From Casuarina equisetifolia (Eukaryota > Streptophyta > Magnoliopsida > Fagales > Casuarinaceae): a stretch of 64,000 nucleotides of DNA. The stretch is from positions 10,361,501-10,425,500 of the forward strand of contig CM052361.1 in assembly GCA_028551475.1 (NCBI GenBank). The letters are read 5' to 3'. The notes beneath the pieces are model-generated. The model did not search any database, had not been told where the DNA came from, and worked only from the letters and a program-made list of their open reading frames with translations. Of the stretch, positions 1-12,354 are shown one piece after another. Within the stretch, counting starts at the first letter, position 1. The number at the start of each line of letters is the position of its first letter. Position numbers and translations under genes: made by a program.

Positions 1-172
1 GATTCTTGCTCATGTTTAATGCTATGTTGAGAGCATTACAATAGCACATCATGCATTCTGCCAACAAGTGTTTGTATAATGATGTGTATGAGCTCTTTTT
101 TGACTTACTCACATAATGCTTATAATGTGTCTTGCTCACTTCAATCACCTTTTTGATCACTAATACTTAGGT

Positions 173-1020
173 CACAATAGAAGTTCTTTCTAGTTTAAAC
201 TCAAAGAAATGGTTGGATGATATTTGTTTTGCCATGCACATTGCAAACTTGTGTCCAATTCTTATAATGGATAAGACAATTGACCTTACTTTGAATAATT
301 TATAGGATTATAAAGCTCAATATGCTTTATGGGCTAAACATAACCACTTATGCTTGCTAGCGATGTAGAGAACCATTTTGGATCACCTCCAATGTGGTTT
401 GCCTACAAAGGGCGCTACGAAAGCTTCTTAAGGTAATGTTAATACAATATGTTGTGCCCTTTAATGCTAAGGTAGGCACACTTTTGTAAGGGCTTTTAAG
501 CCTTAAGTATGATGTGATATTTGCTTTAGAAACTACATAAAAAAGTATGGTTAAGTATGAGACAAAGCTTAAAGGCCTAGATTAATAAGACTCTTAAGTC
601 ACAATAGAAGTTCTTACTAGCTTAAACTTTAAGAAATGGTTGGATGATATTTGTTTGGCAAAGCACAATGTAAACTTGTATTCAATTCTTATAACATAAA
701 AGACAATTGACCCTACTCTGAATAGTTTAGAGGATTATAAAGCTCAATATGCTTCATGAGCTAAACATAACCATTTGTGCCTGCTAGCGATGTAGAAAAA
801 CATTTTGGATCACCTCCAATGTGGTTTGCCTACAAAGGGCACTGCAAGAGTTTCTATAGACAATGTAAATGCAATATGTTGTTTCATCTAATGCTAAAAT
901 AGGCATACTTCTGTATCGGCTCTTCAACCTTAAGTATGATGGGATGTTACTACCAAAAACTACGTAATAAAGATGGTTAAGTATGAGACAAAGCTCAAGG
1001 GCTTGAATGTTGTTATTCCC
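173..1020 (+). repeat. Internal tandem duplication of the Copia gag start, unit A
   Basis: A gag-encoding stretch beginning CACAATAGAAGTTCTT at about 173 recurs at about 600, a period near 427 bp. The second copy continues into the rest of gag. Unit B has the equivalent duplication (period about 419 bp), while unit C has only one copy in this interval. Confidence 0.75.
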
Positions 1021-2852
1021 AATGAATGCATTGTTCACCAAGCACTATATAGTCTTCCTTTTGATTTCAATAACATGAAAATAGCTTATAACATGCAAAA
1101 TTAAAAATGGACAATTAATGACTTACCCATTAAGGTTATGGTTGAAGCTGAAAAGCTAAAAATGAAGAGGTCTTATATAGTCATGTATTCTCATGGTGCT
1201 AGTTTAAGTAAAAGTAAGACATTTAAGCCTAAGTTTCAAAACAAGCCTAAAGGTACCTAACCAATTAGTAATTGAGGTCTTTAATAGCATTATTGGGATA
1301 AAGAAAAATGAGGTTAAGTGTTTCTTTTGTAAGAAGAAGGAGCATAAGAAGAGTGACTACCAAAAGTATAAGAAGTGGTTGGAAAAGTGTTAAGCTAAAG
1401 GAAATAGTTTCTTAGTTCATGTTTGTGGCTCTTATTTGGCTAAGATCTCATCTAGTTTTTAGTGGTTAGATAATATTGCAATTAATAATGTGACCTTTAC
1501 TATTTAGGGGTTCACAAAAAAAAAAGAAAAAAAGAAAAAAATTCCAAGTCAGGATGAGCCATGCCTTTTTATGGAAAAGAATATGAAGGTGTGGAGTTTG
1601 TTGGAGATGTTATCTTACTTTTAAAGACTAGTTTTAGAATGACTTTATGTGATTCCTTCTATATATTGTCTTTAAGGTGAAATTTAGTTTCAATTTTTGT
1701 ACTCAATAGAGTATGATATGTTTTTGAGATCAAGAACTCTATTGTAAATGTTTCTTTTAATTCAAATATAGTTGGTAGTTATGTATTACCCCATGACTCA
1801 TATAAATTCTATTTATCCCTATATGAGATATATGTTACAACAATTGTTGATTGCAATGTTTTTAAAATATCTATATCCAAGATTATGTTTATCCCTACAT
1901 GAGATGTATGTTACTACAACTATTGGTTACAATGTTTTAAAGAAATCTCTGTCTAAGGAAGGATCATACATACTGTGGCATAAGAGATTTGACCACATTT
2001 CCAACGATTCAGAACTAAGGTTAATAAGGATAAGTATTTTGCTTGCTCTTGATGAAAATCTTGGAATATGTATTGTTGTTGTAGAGATAAGTTAAGTAAG
2101 ATAGAGAAGAAAATGACAGTCCATAGTTTTGAATTGTTATGAGTGATTCATATCAACATTAGTGGCCCATATAGAATGACATTGCAAGGTAATGTGTATA
2201 TTTTATCACCTTTATAAATGAATTTTCTTGTTATGGATATGTATATTAGATTAGAAAAAAATCAAGGTCACTTGAAAAATTTAAGGTGTTTAGAACTAAG
2301 GTTGAAAAGCAATTGGGAAAAGTATAAAAGTTGTTAGATCTAATAAAGGTGGAGAGTATTATGACAAACATGGTGACATAGGACAACATAAGAGATCATT
2401 TGCCCAATACTTAAAAAATTCAAGGATAGTAGCATAGTTCATTATTCCTAGAGACCTTGAGCAGAACAATGTTATTAAGAAGCAAAAATAAAACACTAAT
2501 GGATATGGCTAAGAGTATGATGAATGATAATAACCTATCATTTTTTTTAGAGGAAAAGCTTTAAAGACTTCTATGTGTATCCTCAATCTTGTTCTTACTA
2601 AGGTAATGATTTTGATTTCATTTGAGTTATTTAAGAGACACAAGTCTGGTTTGAACTATGTTAAGGTTTGAGGATGTCCAACTAAAATTAGGTTGTATAA
2701 TTCAACCTTACGCAAATTGGATCCAAGGACCATTATGTATTATTTTATATCATATCTAGAGCATTCTAAAGGGTATTGATTTTATAACCCCTGTGGAGGT
2801 GTTAGGATCATAGATTCATAAACAACTTTAGTCTTAGGTTATAGGTGAAAGG

Positions 2853-4417
2853 TGTTGAAAATCATGTGTTTGTATGTTTTGATTGAGAAAAATTTTATTT
2901 AAATATATGTTAAATGTAAAATTATATTTGAATATATGATTGAATATATGAAATTGTGAGTGCACATATTAAAACTCAAAGAAAGTAAAAGGTGTGCAAA
3001 TTATAATATCAATTAATGATATTATAAAGTAGCTGGGTTCTTACATTTCATTATCAAACATCAAATATGAAGCCAATTTGATTTACTTTATAAATATCTT
3101 AATTAATAGCTTAATTCATATTATTGGTTATATTAAAAGAATTTTGATACTTGGAATTGGTATGCTTATAGGTATATTTGAAAAGCAAAGGCTTATTATA
3201 TTGAAGTATACATCTTCGTTGGACGGACCATATATCTATATATATGGGTACATGAAACTTATTTATATGTGTGGCCTGTGAGAAGTAAGGCTAGCCCATG
3301 AAGGTTGAAGCCCAGCCATGAGAAGAGAGGTGAGCCCATGAAGGTTGAAGCCCAACCATGAGAAGAGAGGTGAGCCCATGAAGATTGAAGCCTAACATCT
3401 TCCACTTATGCAAAATGGCAACGTCTTAAGTAGATAAGAGCTTAAGCTTTTATGATCGAACCAGCCTAAAGCCCTAGCCACACATTCGACTAGAGCTACC
3501 CTTATCCTTTCGATCTCTCTCGTGACGCCGACTCCAACAGGAAGAATGTTGAGGCGACTGAGTGTTAGAACGGCTATTTTACTGGAAAATCACCATCTGC
3601 AACAATATGACGTCGTATCCATCAAATCTCAATAGAAGGATTTCAAAAAGGTTTGAACTGAAACTCTAATGTGTTCAATGTTTGAATATCTACTATAAAA
3701 GGGAGCTTCGAATGACCATTTTGAGCTTGCTGAGACGTATTCTTGCTAATTTGATCAAAAGAAATAATAACCTTCATTGATTTGCTCTTGCTGCCGTGTT
3801 CAGTAACATCTGAAGGAAAAGAAAATCTTCAGTGATATTCCCTAAACATGTTATCTTATGAATATCATTTGATAGATTGATCTTTGTATGTGCTAGATTA
3901 TTTATAACATTATTTGTACATAAAGATTACTGTAAATCCAAAACCCTAAATTTGTGAAATTAAGGCTTTCGAGATTATAGCTTGAATTGACTTTGTATAT
4001 ATTTGATTAGTTCTCTGATAAGCTTAAATCCTCACTCATATCATATATTTGAGGAATGAGCTTGATGTATTAAAGTTTTTATAAACCTAACTTTGTAACC
4101 GTGAGCTATATAACTCCTTTTGAGGAGTTGCGGGGTGAAGGAGAGGTGCTCTCTTTGTTTGAAGTAAAGCAGACTTCAACTTGGTTTAAGTTGAAAGAGA
4201 AGAAGGTGGAAGTAAGTGAAAAGTGCTAAACCACCGTGAAATTCTTGAGTGTGAATTTTCTGATCTGATTTATTCTTTTATGCTTTGGTATTATTGTGAT
4301 ATTTAATCTTGTTGTGATTACTAAACAAGAAATCAAAAAGAAAAATTAATTTGAATTAGCTAAGCTTTTAAATATCCAATTCAACCCCCCTTTCTTGGAT
4401 AGCCATAAAACCTTACA
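2853..4417 (+). mobile_element. Long solo LTR (1.57 kb) inserted in Copia-A
   Basis: This block interrupts Copia-A and is missing at the matching place in unit B (about 19,035-19,085). It starts TGTTGAAAATC and ends CCTTACA, with an imperfect 5-bp flank duplication (AAAGG / AAAAG). It contains a TATA box (TATAAAA at 3,694-3,700) and a C-rich 3' end (ATTCAACCCCCC near 4,378), like long plant Copia LTRs. A relative lies at 49,061-50,806. There is no internal domain, so a solo LTR from unequal recombination is the simplest reading. The right boundary is uncertain by a few bases. Confidence 0.75.
3281..3398. repeat. 40-bp tandem repeat, three units
   Basis: Three near-perfect units of 40 bp, each beginning AGAAG and containing AGCCCATGAAG, lie inside the long solo LTR. 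The third unit is slightly degraded. The related LTR at 49,061-50,806 carries a different, 35-bp array. Confidence 0.9.
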
Positions 4418-6180
4418 AAAAGTGATGCCCATATAGATATAAAGCTTCCTCCATTTACTTCATTGAACATAGAGCCTATTACTTTAGTCCTTGGCCCTAT
4501 AACTATGTGAGAACATGCTATAAATGTAGCATCAAATGAGGTACTGCAAGCCCAAGATAAGGTCATAAAGACTTTTCCACTAAGAAGATTTGACAGAGAA
4601 AGGAGATCAACTATTTAACATGATTACATGCTGTATCTTGTTAAGCATGACTATGATATTGGGATTGTAGAAAATCCAACAATTTACTTAAAAAGTTGTT
4701 TCTAACCCATAGTTAGAACTTTGGGTGGATGCTATGAAAGATGAAACACAATCTATAAAACATAATGATGTTTGGGATCTAATTGAGCTACCTAAAGGAT
4801 GCAAGCTTGTTGGTCATAAATAAGTATTTAGGACCAAAAAAGATTCCATAGAAAAGACAGATAGACTCAAACCTAGATTGGTAGCCAAAAGATTCACACG
4901 AAAAAATGGAGTGGATTACAATGAAACATTCTTATTAGTCTTTTCTAAGTATTCATTTAGGGTGATTATGGCATTGGTAGCTCATTTTGACATAGAGCTT
5001 CACCAAATGGATATTAGGACTTCTTTTCTAGATAGAAATTTTGATAAGGAGGTCTACATGGTGCTGTAAAAGGTAATACATGTATACTTGTTTGTGAGCT
5101 CAAGAAATCTATTTATGGCTTTAAGTAAACTTCAAGACAACAATATTTGAAGTTTGACAACTTAAATACTTCTTATGACTTTGTTAAAAACTTAATGGAT
5201 CATTGTATAGATACTAAGGTCACTGGGAGTATGTCAATTTTATTAATCCTTTATGTGGATAACACCTCATTAGCATGCAAAGATGTGAGACTACTCTAAG
5301 AATTTAAAAGATTGTTGTCTTCATAGTTTGACATGAAAGACCTTGGTGAACTAACCTTTGACCTTAGGATTGAGGTCTATATGGATTGTTTGCGCTAACT
5401 ATTAAGTTTTTACCAAAAGGCATATATTGATCGGGTTTTAATTAGGTTTAATATGTAAGATTGCAAACATAAAAGTGTACCAATTCTTAAAAGTGATCAG
5501 TTGAGTCTTTTGTAATGCCATAAGAGTAAAGTTAAGAAAGAATCTATGAAAAGGGTGCCATATGTTAGTATTGTATTCAACTTTATATATGCATAAGGTT
5601 TACATTAGGCTTGATATTGCCTTGCTACAAGACTTCTTAGTAGGTTTTAGTCTACCATTAGTCATGATCACTAGATTCTTACTAAAAAAGTTTTGAGGTA
5701 CTTGAAGAGAATAATGGATTCTATGCTAACCTACAAACTTATGGATGATTTGCAATTCATTAGATATTTAGATTCAAACCTTGCAAGTTGTAATGATGAC
5801 ATGAAATCTACATTATGTTATATCTTTATGATGTAGGTGGAGTAATATCATGAAAAAGTACTAAGTAGACATTGATTATGTCTTCTACCATGTAGACAAA
5901 ATTTGTAGCTTATTGTGGAGTAGTTGTTCAAGCTATCTAGTTGGGAGCCTTATAAGGTAGTTGACCTATTTTGATTTAAATAGGCTCATTCAATTTTACT
6001 ATGATAACTATCTATTGTATCACTTATCAACAACAATAGAAGCATTAAAGGGGTAAAAAATATTGAAATCAAGTTTTTGACCATTAAAGAAAGAGTAAGA
6101 AATGATGACGTTGCAATATAGCTTTTTAAAACAAATGCTATTTTAGTTAACCCACTTATTAAGGAACTGATGTAATGCAT

Positions 6181-8357
6181 TTAAAGTACATTTGACACTT
6201 AACTCTTGGCTTGAAAATGTGTTAGTCTTTAACCAAGATAACCATGAGGGGAGGTTAGAGGAAGAGGAAATGGGAGTATTTTAAGAGAATGGAAAAAATG
6301 TGTAGAAAGTGTGTAAGTAGGGTGATTCAAGAGAATCTCTTTATATAGGTATTCACCCTCTCTAGTGTAATGAATATAATATTGATTACACATTTAGAGC
6401 ATAGCTATAAATGTTTAACTATTACAAAGATTTGAATTGTAGTATATCAAATTGGAATACTTAAATTTCTAAATCAAAGATATTTGAATTAAGACAAATA
6501 TTACAATATGAAGGATTGAATAGGCTTATTAATATAATCAAAATAAAATATCATAACATTCCCACAATAAGTAGGGTTTTTACATATGAACATTCAAGTG
6601 ATTCATAAAAGGAAACTAAAAAGAAAAAAGACTAGGGCACCACCTTAAGTGATGACCCAACACCAAGAAAACTAGGCATACTAGACTTGTACTTGAACAT
6701 GCAATTTGTTGGCATGTACTATCAATCCAAAACATAGATGTCCAACTTGTAGAAATAAATTATTCTTATCTTGTTTATAATATTTTTTCTTTCTTAGTTA
6801 GAAAAATTAGGATCTTTATGTAGTTGTTTCCTATAGTACAAGTTTTTTTTTAGGTATTTTCATACTTTTTTAGATTATAGTTAGCTTTGGGCTAAAGAAC
6901 CATATTTTTTTATTTTCATAAAATAGTTTAGGGATTTTGTTGTCTCATAGGTTTGATTTTTTAAAGTTTCTTTGGTCTCTAGTGTTTTTTTACGTACTTT
7001 TTACTTGTAACCATTAAAAATTGATTTTGTTATTACTCTTAGTACATAATTTATTTTCAAACCAAGACTATTTATTTTGTTTACATTTTTTAGAATTCTA
7101 TATATCTTGATGTACATATTTTATCCTTAAGGTCAAGAAACTTATTGAAGAAATATTCTAAGTAATATTTATTTTTTGGTGTTTCTACCAAAAAATAATA
7201 TTTTTGACATGTTTTAATATATTCTTTAAGCTTACATATGTTGCACAATTCTAGTTTGGATAGCATATAATTGGTTTCATCTTGTAGAAGTAGTTTTCAT
7301 AAATACCCATAATTTTGTTCTTTACGTATTTTTACAAAATTTTCTCTTAGAATATCATCAAAATTAAAAAACTTTCATAATAATTTTTTTTCCTTACTTT
7401 CCTCAATCAGTTGCCCCGCCCCCTTAATTACCTTAACCATTACAAGGTGCCTCCTTAAAGGGTAGATGCAATATAAATTACAAAAAATTTCTATTGTCCA
7501 TATATTCCTACTATAATTGAAAGGGATTATGTTCAATCATCTACAGTTTTAAGTTGATCTTTAAAAGGAACATGGTAAGATCTAAATACGTCTCATTTTA
7601 AAAAATTCTTAAGAAAAAACTTTAGTAAAGATCTTTTGAAACCATAGTTGGAAAAGCCTTGAGATTGTAATTTAAATTTGAAAAACTCTAATGTCATAAT
7701 TAGCATCAAACTAATGATCTATGTGTAACAAGATAAGAACAACTTATCTTGAATATAAAGATTTTCTAAATTTATTTTAGGTTTAAAAATGCTTTGTTAC
7801 TTTTTGATGAAGAAGAAGATCCAATCTTTTGATTTTAAGGACACAATAAATATGACTAGTAAAGACAAGGATAATGAATTTGACTCTAAAGAAAAAAAAA
7901 AGGGAAAACTTCTTGAAAAGAAAAGAAAAAAGAAAAAAGGAAGATAAACTTTTCCACCCTACTAGACTAGCATAACAAGAATTCCTAAACCCAAGGCCTG
8001 GAGTCTTGAACCCAACAATAGGTAAATCTACTATAGAGGTTGACTTGTGAAATTGATTAATGACCTATCTAAATCAAATCCAATGCCGTAATAGGTACTA
8101 AGATCAATCTAGAACCAAATCATCTAGCTAAAAAATATATTAAGAATCCTATTTATAAAATAATAGGTTTCACTACTTAATGATCTCACATTACTAAAGA
8201 AATATTAAGAATCCTACTTATAAGATAATGGGTTTCACTACTTAATGTATTAAGGTTTTAAGTTAGAAATGTACTACTTTTTATAAAATTTAATACATCG
8301 ACATCCATTTAAGTTAATGTAAGTACATTTTGAAACTAAATTGATGACTTAAGTCTC
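6181..8357. other. A+T-rich non-coding spacer, unit A
   Basis: No credible coding sequence. The first ~700 bp also occur in unit B (20,831-21,090 and 26,793-27,235) and may hold the 3' LTR of Copia-A; a TATA-like TTTATATAGG lies near 6,341-6,350. From 6,896 to the GST upstream region, B has nothing comparable. Short purine-rich and poly-T runs are the only other structure. Confidence 0.6.
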
Positions 8358-9147
8358 ATGAGAGCAAAACTAGTGGGCAATCTCATGGATACATCCATGA
8401 CTTTAACCATTCATCTACATGATTATGGTGCCTTAGTTCCTAATAATGATGATCCCTTACTTAAAGACATCCTGAAGCACCAACAAGTCATTGATCTTAT
8501 TTATCTTGATGTCTTGAGGTTTGATATATCTTACTCTATACACCATTTGGTTTAGTTTATGCATGCCCCTAAGAAACCTTATCAGGAAGCAACAATTTGT
8601 TTGGTTTGCCATTTGAAAAGTTGTCTAATTTAAGATTTATTTGTTTTCTCCCTAGAGGGTTTTCAAATATGAGCTTACTGTAATTCTAATTATGTTACAT
8701 GCAAGATGGAGAGGAAGTCCATCATTTTGTTGTGTTGTTCTTGGTAACTCTTTGTTCTCTTGGACAAGGAAGAAGCAGCCCATTGTCTCCAAATCTTATG
8801 TTGAAATAAAATATTATGCCATGGCCACTACAACTTATGAGATCATGTGTTTGTCAGGCTTACTACTTGACTTGGGCAACATTAGTCCTCAACAACTTGT
8901 TTTATTCTATGACAACAATGTTAACATGGAGCTCACTACAAACCCCATTGTTCATCAATGCACCAAACGTATAGCTATTGATTGTTACTTTATTTATAAG
9001 AAGATTCGTCACAAGATAATCAAAATTGCACATGTTGGCACTAGGTATCAATTTGCAAATGTATTAACCAAGGCCTTGGGAACTCAACAACATTTTCACC
9101 TATTGTACAAGCTAGGCATTTTCAACCTCTATTGCCCACCAGTTTGA
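8358..9147 (+). pseudogene. Copia reverse transcriptase C-terminus and RNase H fragment
   Basis: 3' part of a second Copia pol, distinct from Copia-A. The first segment reads like the RT-RNase H linker (VLRFDISYSIHHLV, then QFMHAPKKP after a stop). After a damaged stretch it runs open from 8,692 as RNase H: LGNSLFSWTRKKQPIVSKSY, then a CDN-like YDNN and a C-terminal VGTRYQFANVLTKALG. Family members usually read CDN and ADVLTKALG, so catalytic positions are altered. It stops at 9,145-9,147 just before a G-rich tract typical of a polypurine tract. Unit B lacks this fragment. Confidence 0.85.
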
Positions 9148-9155
9148 GGGGGGTT

Positions 9156-9472
9156 ATTGGGATATCAACGATGCACAAGGCAATATATGTGTTAGTGCAA
9201 CTTTTCCTTTTTTGTAAATGTTTGTTACCTGCGTTGCCCTTGTTCTTGTTGTTAAATAAGCTTACTAGGGTTAAAACTTTTCTAATATAGCCACATACCT
9301 AGAGTACACTTTTTGGACGGCTTTATTTTCTTTTGTAACAAATTCTGGTTTTACTTGATTAATAAACAAGTATTTCTTCCAAACACTGTAGGGGCTTATT
9401 AAATTCTTTAATTGTAATAGTAGAGATATTTTTTACCATTGAAGCAGTTCTTCTTTGTGACAATTCTACAAA
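9156..9472 (+). mobile_element. Probable 3' LTR of the Copia fragment
   Basis: It follows the RNase H stop and a GAGGGGGG polypurine-like tract (9,147-9,154). It begins TATTGGGATATC, plausibly a decayed TGTTGG start, and a CA end is possible at 9,469-9,472. No second copy is present to confirm the limits. It directly abuts the GST upstream region. Confidence 0.5.
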
Positions 9473-9777
9473 GTTGCTGAGCTGAGCAATGACGCATGAA
9501 ATTCAGATTTGCACATTAACATTTCATAACCAGCATTTGTAGGTCCTTCTCTCAACTTCTTCCGCAAGATGTTCGTATATTCTACAATTCTCCGTGCGAC
9601 AAGTCAAAGTCCACGATTTTTAGTCTATAGGCCCCGTGGAAAATAAATAATAGCGCGATGAGAGACGTGCAGGATAAGTAAACTATTGGATCCTGGCTCT
9701 ACAAAAGGGCATCGGTCCCTAAAGAGCCAAGCATCTCAAATACTTGCAGTACAGGCTGCTAGAAACCAAGTTCGATA
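9473..9777 (+). promoter_or_regulatory. Upstream region of GST copy A, with as-1-like and W-box motifs
   Basis: About 305 bp between the Copia LTR and the GST start. ATGACGCA at 9,489-9,496 contains TGACG (9,490-9,494), the half-site of as-1/ocs elements bound by TGA bZIP factors and typical of tau GST promoters. TTGACT, a W-box core, is on the minus strand at 9,602-9,607. A/T-rich TATA candidates lie at 9,641-9,650 (AAATAAATAA) and weakly near 9,699. Unit B has lost everything upstream of 9,733. Motifs are seen; function is inferred. Confidence 0.5.
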
Positions 9778-10788
9778 ATGGCCGAAGAAGTGTTGTTGCT
9801 TGGAGTGTGGGGAAGCCCCTTCAGTCGCAGAGTAGAGATGGCTCTGAAACTGAAAGGGGTGCCGTACAAGTTCGTGGAAGAAGATATATTCAACAAGAGT
9901 CCTTTGCTTCTTAAATACAACCCCATTTATAAGAAGATTCCAGTGCTTGTACACAATGGAAAGCCCATCGCGGAGTCCCTTGTTATTCTCGAATATATTG
10001 ACGAGACCTGGCAAGGGTACACCTTATTACCCAAGGATCCTTACGAGAGAGCCATTGCACGTTTCTGGGCCAAGTTCATAGACGAGAAGATAAATACCTT
10101 TTCTCTTATCTTTCTTAAGCTTTGAAATACACTTGTGTCTCACAGGCCTAAAAAGTGGTCAACGTCGGCTTTTTCCGTGTTTTGCTACCGCTAATGTTGA
10201 TGCCATCGCTTGTCCTTCAAATTAATTTGGAAGTTTTTGAAAAATCTAAACAAAACTCCTATGATTCCTTTGACCGTCGCCATCGCTAACGAAAGTCTAC
10301 CGTGGGCTACGGTGCAAACTTTCTATCTGTTCTCAGCATTTGTATAAATACTAGTTTTGCAGTGTATCCACCAAAAGAAGCTGAGAACCTGCAGCCCAGA
10401 CTAAAATTTGAGTTTACGTTTTTTCTTCTTTCAGTGCTTGACTGTGCTGTTTAAAGCTTGCTGGGGTGAAGTCAACGAGCGTGAGAAAGCTGCGGAAGAA
10501 GCATCTGAGCTTCTCAAGTTTCTAGACAATGAATTGAAGGAAAAGAAATTTTTTGGAGGAGAGACTATTGGAATTGTGGATATTGTCGCTAGCTTCATAG
10601 GCTTCTGGCTTGGAGCTTTTGAAGAGGCTTCGGGGGCAGTATTGTTGACAAGTGAGAAATTTCCCAAGCTTAGCAACTGGACTCATGAGTTTGTGAGTGA
10701 CAGTGTCATCAAGGAAAATCTACCTCCCAGAGACAAACTAATTGCATATTTCCGAGATCGCTTTGGGAGCCTTAATGCTTCGAAATAG
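9778..10788 (+). pseudogene. Tau-class glutathione S-transferase, copy A, splice donor destroyed
   Basis: Two-exon GSTU: exon 1 9,778-10,089 (104 codons), intron 10,090-10,434, exon 2 10,435-10,788 (117 codons and TAG), 221 residues together, normal for the class. The thioredoxin-like N-domain has the catalytic Ser13 in WGSPFS and G-site residues in KKIPVL (52-57) and AES (65-67). Exon 2 has the all-helical domain with FFGGETIGIVDIV and KLSNWTHEFV. Such enzymes conjugate glutathione to electrophiles in the cytosol. No stop or frameshift is seen in either exon. However, the donor after GACGAGAAG reads AT instead of the GT kept in copy B, while the acceptor TTTCAG is intact. Without correct splicing, translation adds 11 intron codons and stops at 10,125. 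A cryptic donor could rescue a product; otherwise it is a pseudogene. Confidence 0.88.
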
Positions 10789-12354
10789 GTGAATTTTCCT
10801 GTTACACCCACTGTTGGTGAAAAATCTACTATAATAATCCGCCACCCTGCCGTAGACAGGGTTCTCATGCGTCTGTAATTTTATTTGACTCTGTCGTGTT
10901 CTCTTTTGGCTTGGGGTCCTATTGGGGCTGTCACGTCGCTATCTCCTTGTTAATAAATTCCATAGTTGCAGAAAAAATAAAAATAAATGTTTGCTACTCT
11001 TGTTTATCTTATCACCTAATATTGCACAACAATTCTTCCACTGTAATTTCATTTGCAGAGATCAAATATTTTCAATTGACTGGATCGCCTCTACGGGTTT
11101 ACCCTTTTACTACGATTTTTCTTTTAGAAAACTTTTTGAAAGTTAACTAGGATGCACTTCTTGAACGCTCGCCGTTGGAGCATTTAATTATCACACAAGC
11201 GATCGTATTAAACTTTGTAATCCTGGTTCGTACAAGTTCGTATACGTCTGAACTTCCCCCCGAGGCAATACAGCGCTCCGAGCCCGTCAAGACGAAGGAG
11301 AAAACGTCTGGGTCCTCGTTGATTAAACCAAAACTGAACACAAGGACAAAGAAGCCATTGATGTCAACGCCACCATAAAGCTCAAACATCTTCGATTTCA
11401 AATCCTGTAATATACAATTGGAAATGCTTTAGCCCTAACTCTGAATTGCTGTAGATTTGATTGACCAAATTCCGAAACTTGTAATTCCCCCTTCAATATT
11501 TTTGTGTTTCTTGAGCATTGGCTCTTTGGACTTTTGAATTGTTATAGTTGAAATTGTTGCTTCGGGTTTCACTTTACATGTATATTGCAACGGGCTAAGA
11601 CTAAAATATTGGTCGCAGCCCGTCATGATTTCTTCCTTACTACCTTGTAAAGATACACGATTCTTTTGAGACATTATGGAATCAGCTTGCACTTCAAGCT
11701 TTCCACTTCTCCATTTTCACCATGGATTGTTGTGTTTCAGCTCTTCCATTGTTGCAACTTTATTCAATTATCAACGCGAGCCTTTCAATATCCAATTGTT
11801 GGAGAGCTAACTTTCAAAGTCCACGTTGTTTTTGACCGTTTCTCAAATTTCTGCAATTGCCACTTGTCGTTTTGTTTGTCTTGGTTGACTAATTTTTTGT
11901 CTTACATTATTTTGAAACTTAAACACCAAGTTTACAAACTTTGACACCCGAACCTTCTATCAACCTTCTCAAATATTGTATTGCAAAACCATACAGATAT
12001 TATGTTGAAATAACGGAGATCACTCTCCCGATAAATTTTGCAACGTGAAAGCAACATCTTTTTCATGAATACTACTACATAAGGTACTGACTTTGATATT
12101 AAAAGCAGATTCACAATCTTATGGACATGACAATTGGTGTTAAAGTAATGAATAAGACGTGGGCAAGTGACTACGATCGAAAGAATCCGTCCAACGGTTA
12201 TAACAGAAGTAATGCCGGGTTTAGACACGTGTCTTTTAGGACCGGAAAATAAGTAGAAGATTGTTACTGGAGACAAGGAAGCAAACGGGGGTAATGAATA
12301 CGAACATGTAGAAGATAAGTGTCAAATTTAAACAAATTCAAGAGGATAACTTTA
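10789..12354. other. Conserved 3' flank of GST-A
   Basis: Shared with unit B (28,291-30,060), where a solo LTR is inserted and about 230 bp near 11,550-11,780 are missing. No recognised gene. On the minus strand 11,147-11,401 is open without stops (MFELYGGVDINGFFVLVF), and upstream of it on that strand a pyrimidine-rich stretch ending TTACAG resembles a splice acceptor. I do not recognise the protein, and the B copy carries indels. It may be a dead exon or nothing. Confidence 0.5.

Larger units (their letters stand above)
1..6180 (+). pseudogene. Degenerate Copia gag-pol, unit A
   Basis: Ty1/Copia polyprotein remnant with many stops and frameshifts. In order I read: gag-like segments (about 173-1,250); a zinc knuckle CFFCKKKEHKKSDY (1,318-1,360; the last Cys is now Tyr); protease remnant (about 1,420-1,520); GAG-pre-integrase LWHKRFDHIS (about 1,974-2,005); integrase core to about 2,820; reverse transcriptase with RLVAKRFTRKNGVDYNETF and LHQMDIRTSFL (4,700-5,090); and an RNase H tail (5,700-6,180, around NIEIKFLTIKERV). 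A 1.57-kb solo LTR splits it between integrase and RT. The same relic lies in units B and C. It belongs to the Tnt1-like plant Copia group by motif, and it cannot encode a working protein. Confidence 0.85.

Noticed and set aside
9736..10014. Open frame antisense to GST exon 1, also present in copy B
   Set aside because: A shadow of the conserved coding strand. Its conservation follows from the GST sequence.
10090..10434. AT-AC (U12-type) intron in GST-A
   Set aside because: The intron starts ATAAATACC, not the U12 donor ATATCCTT, and ends CAG. Copy B shows an ordinary GT-AG intron, so a point mutation of the donor is the better reading.
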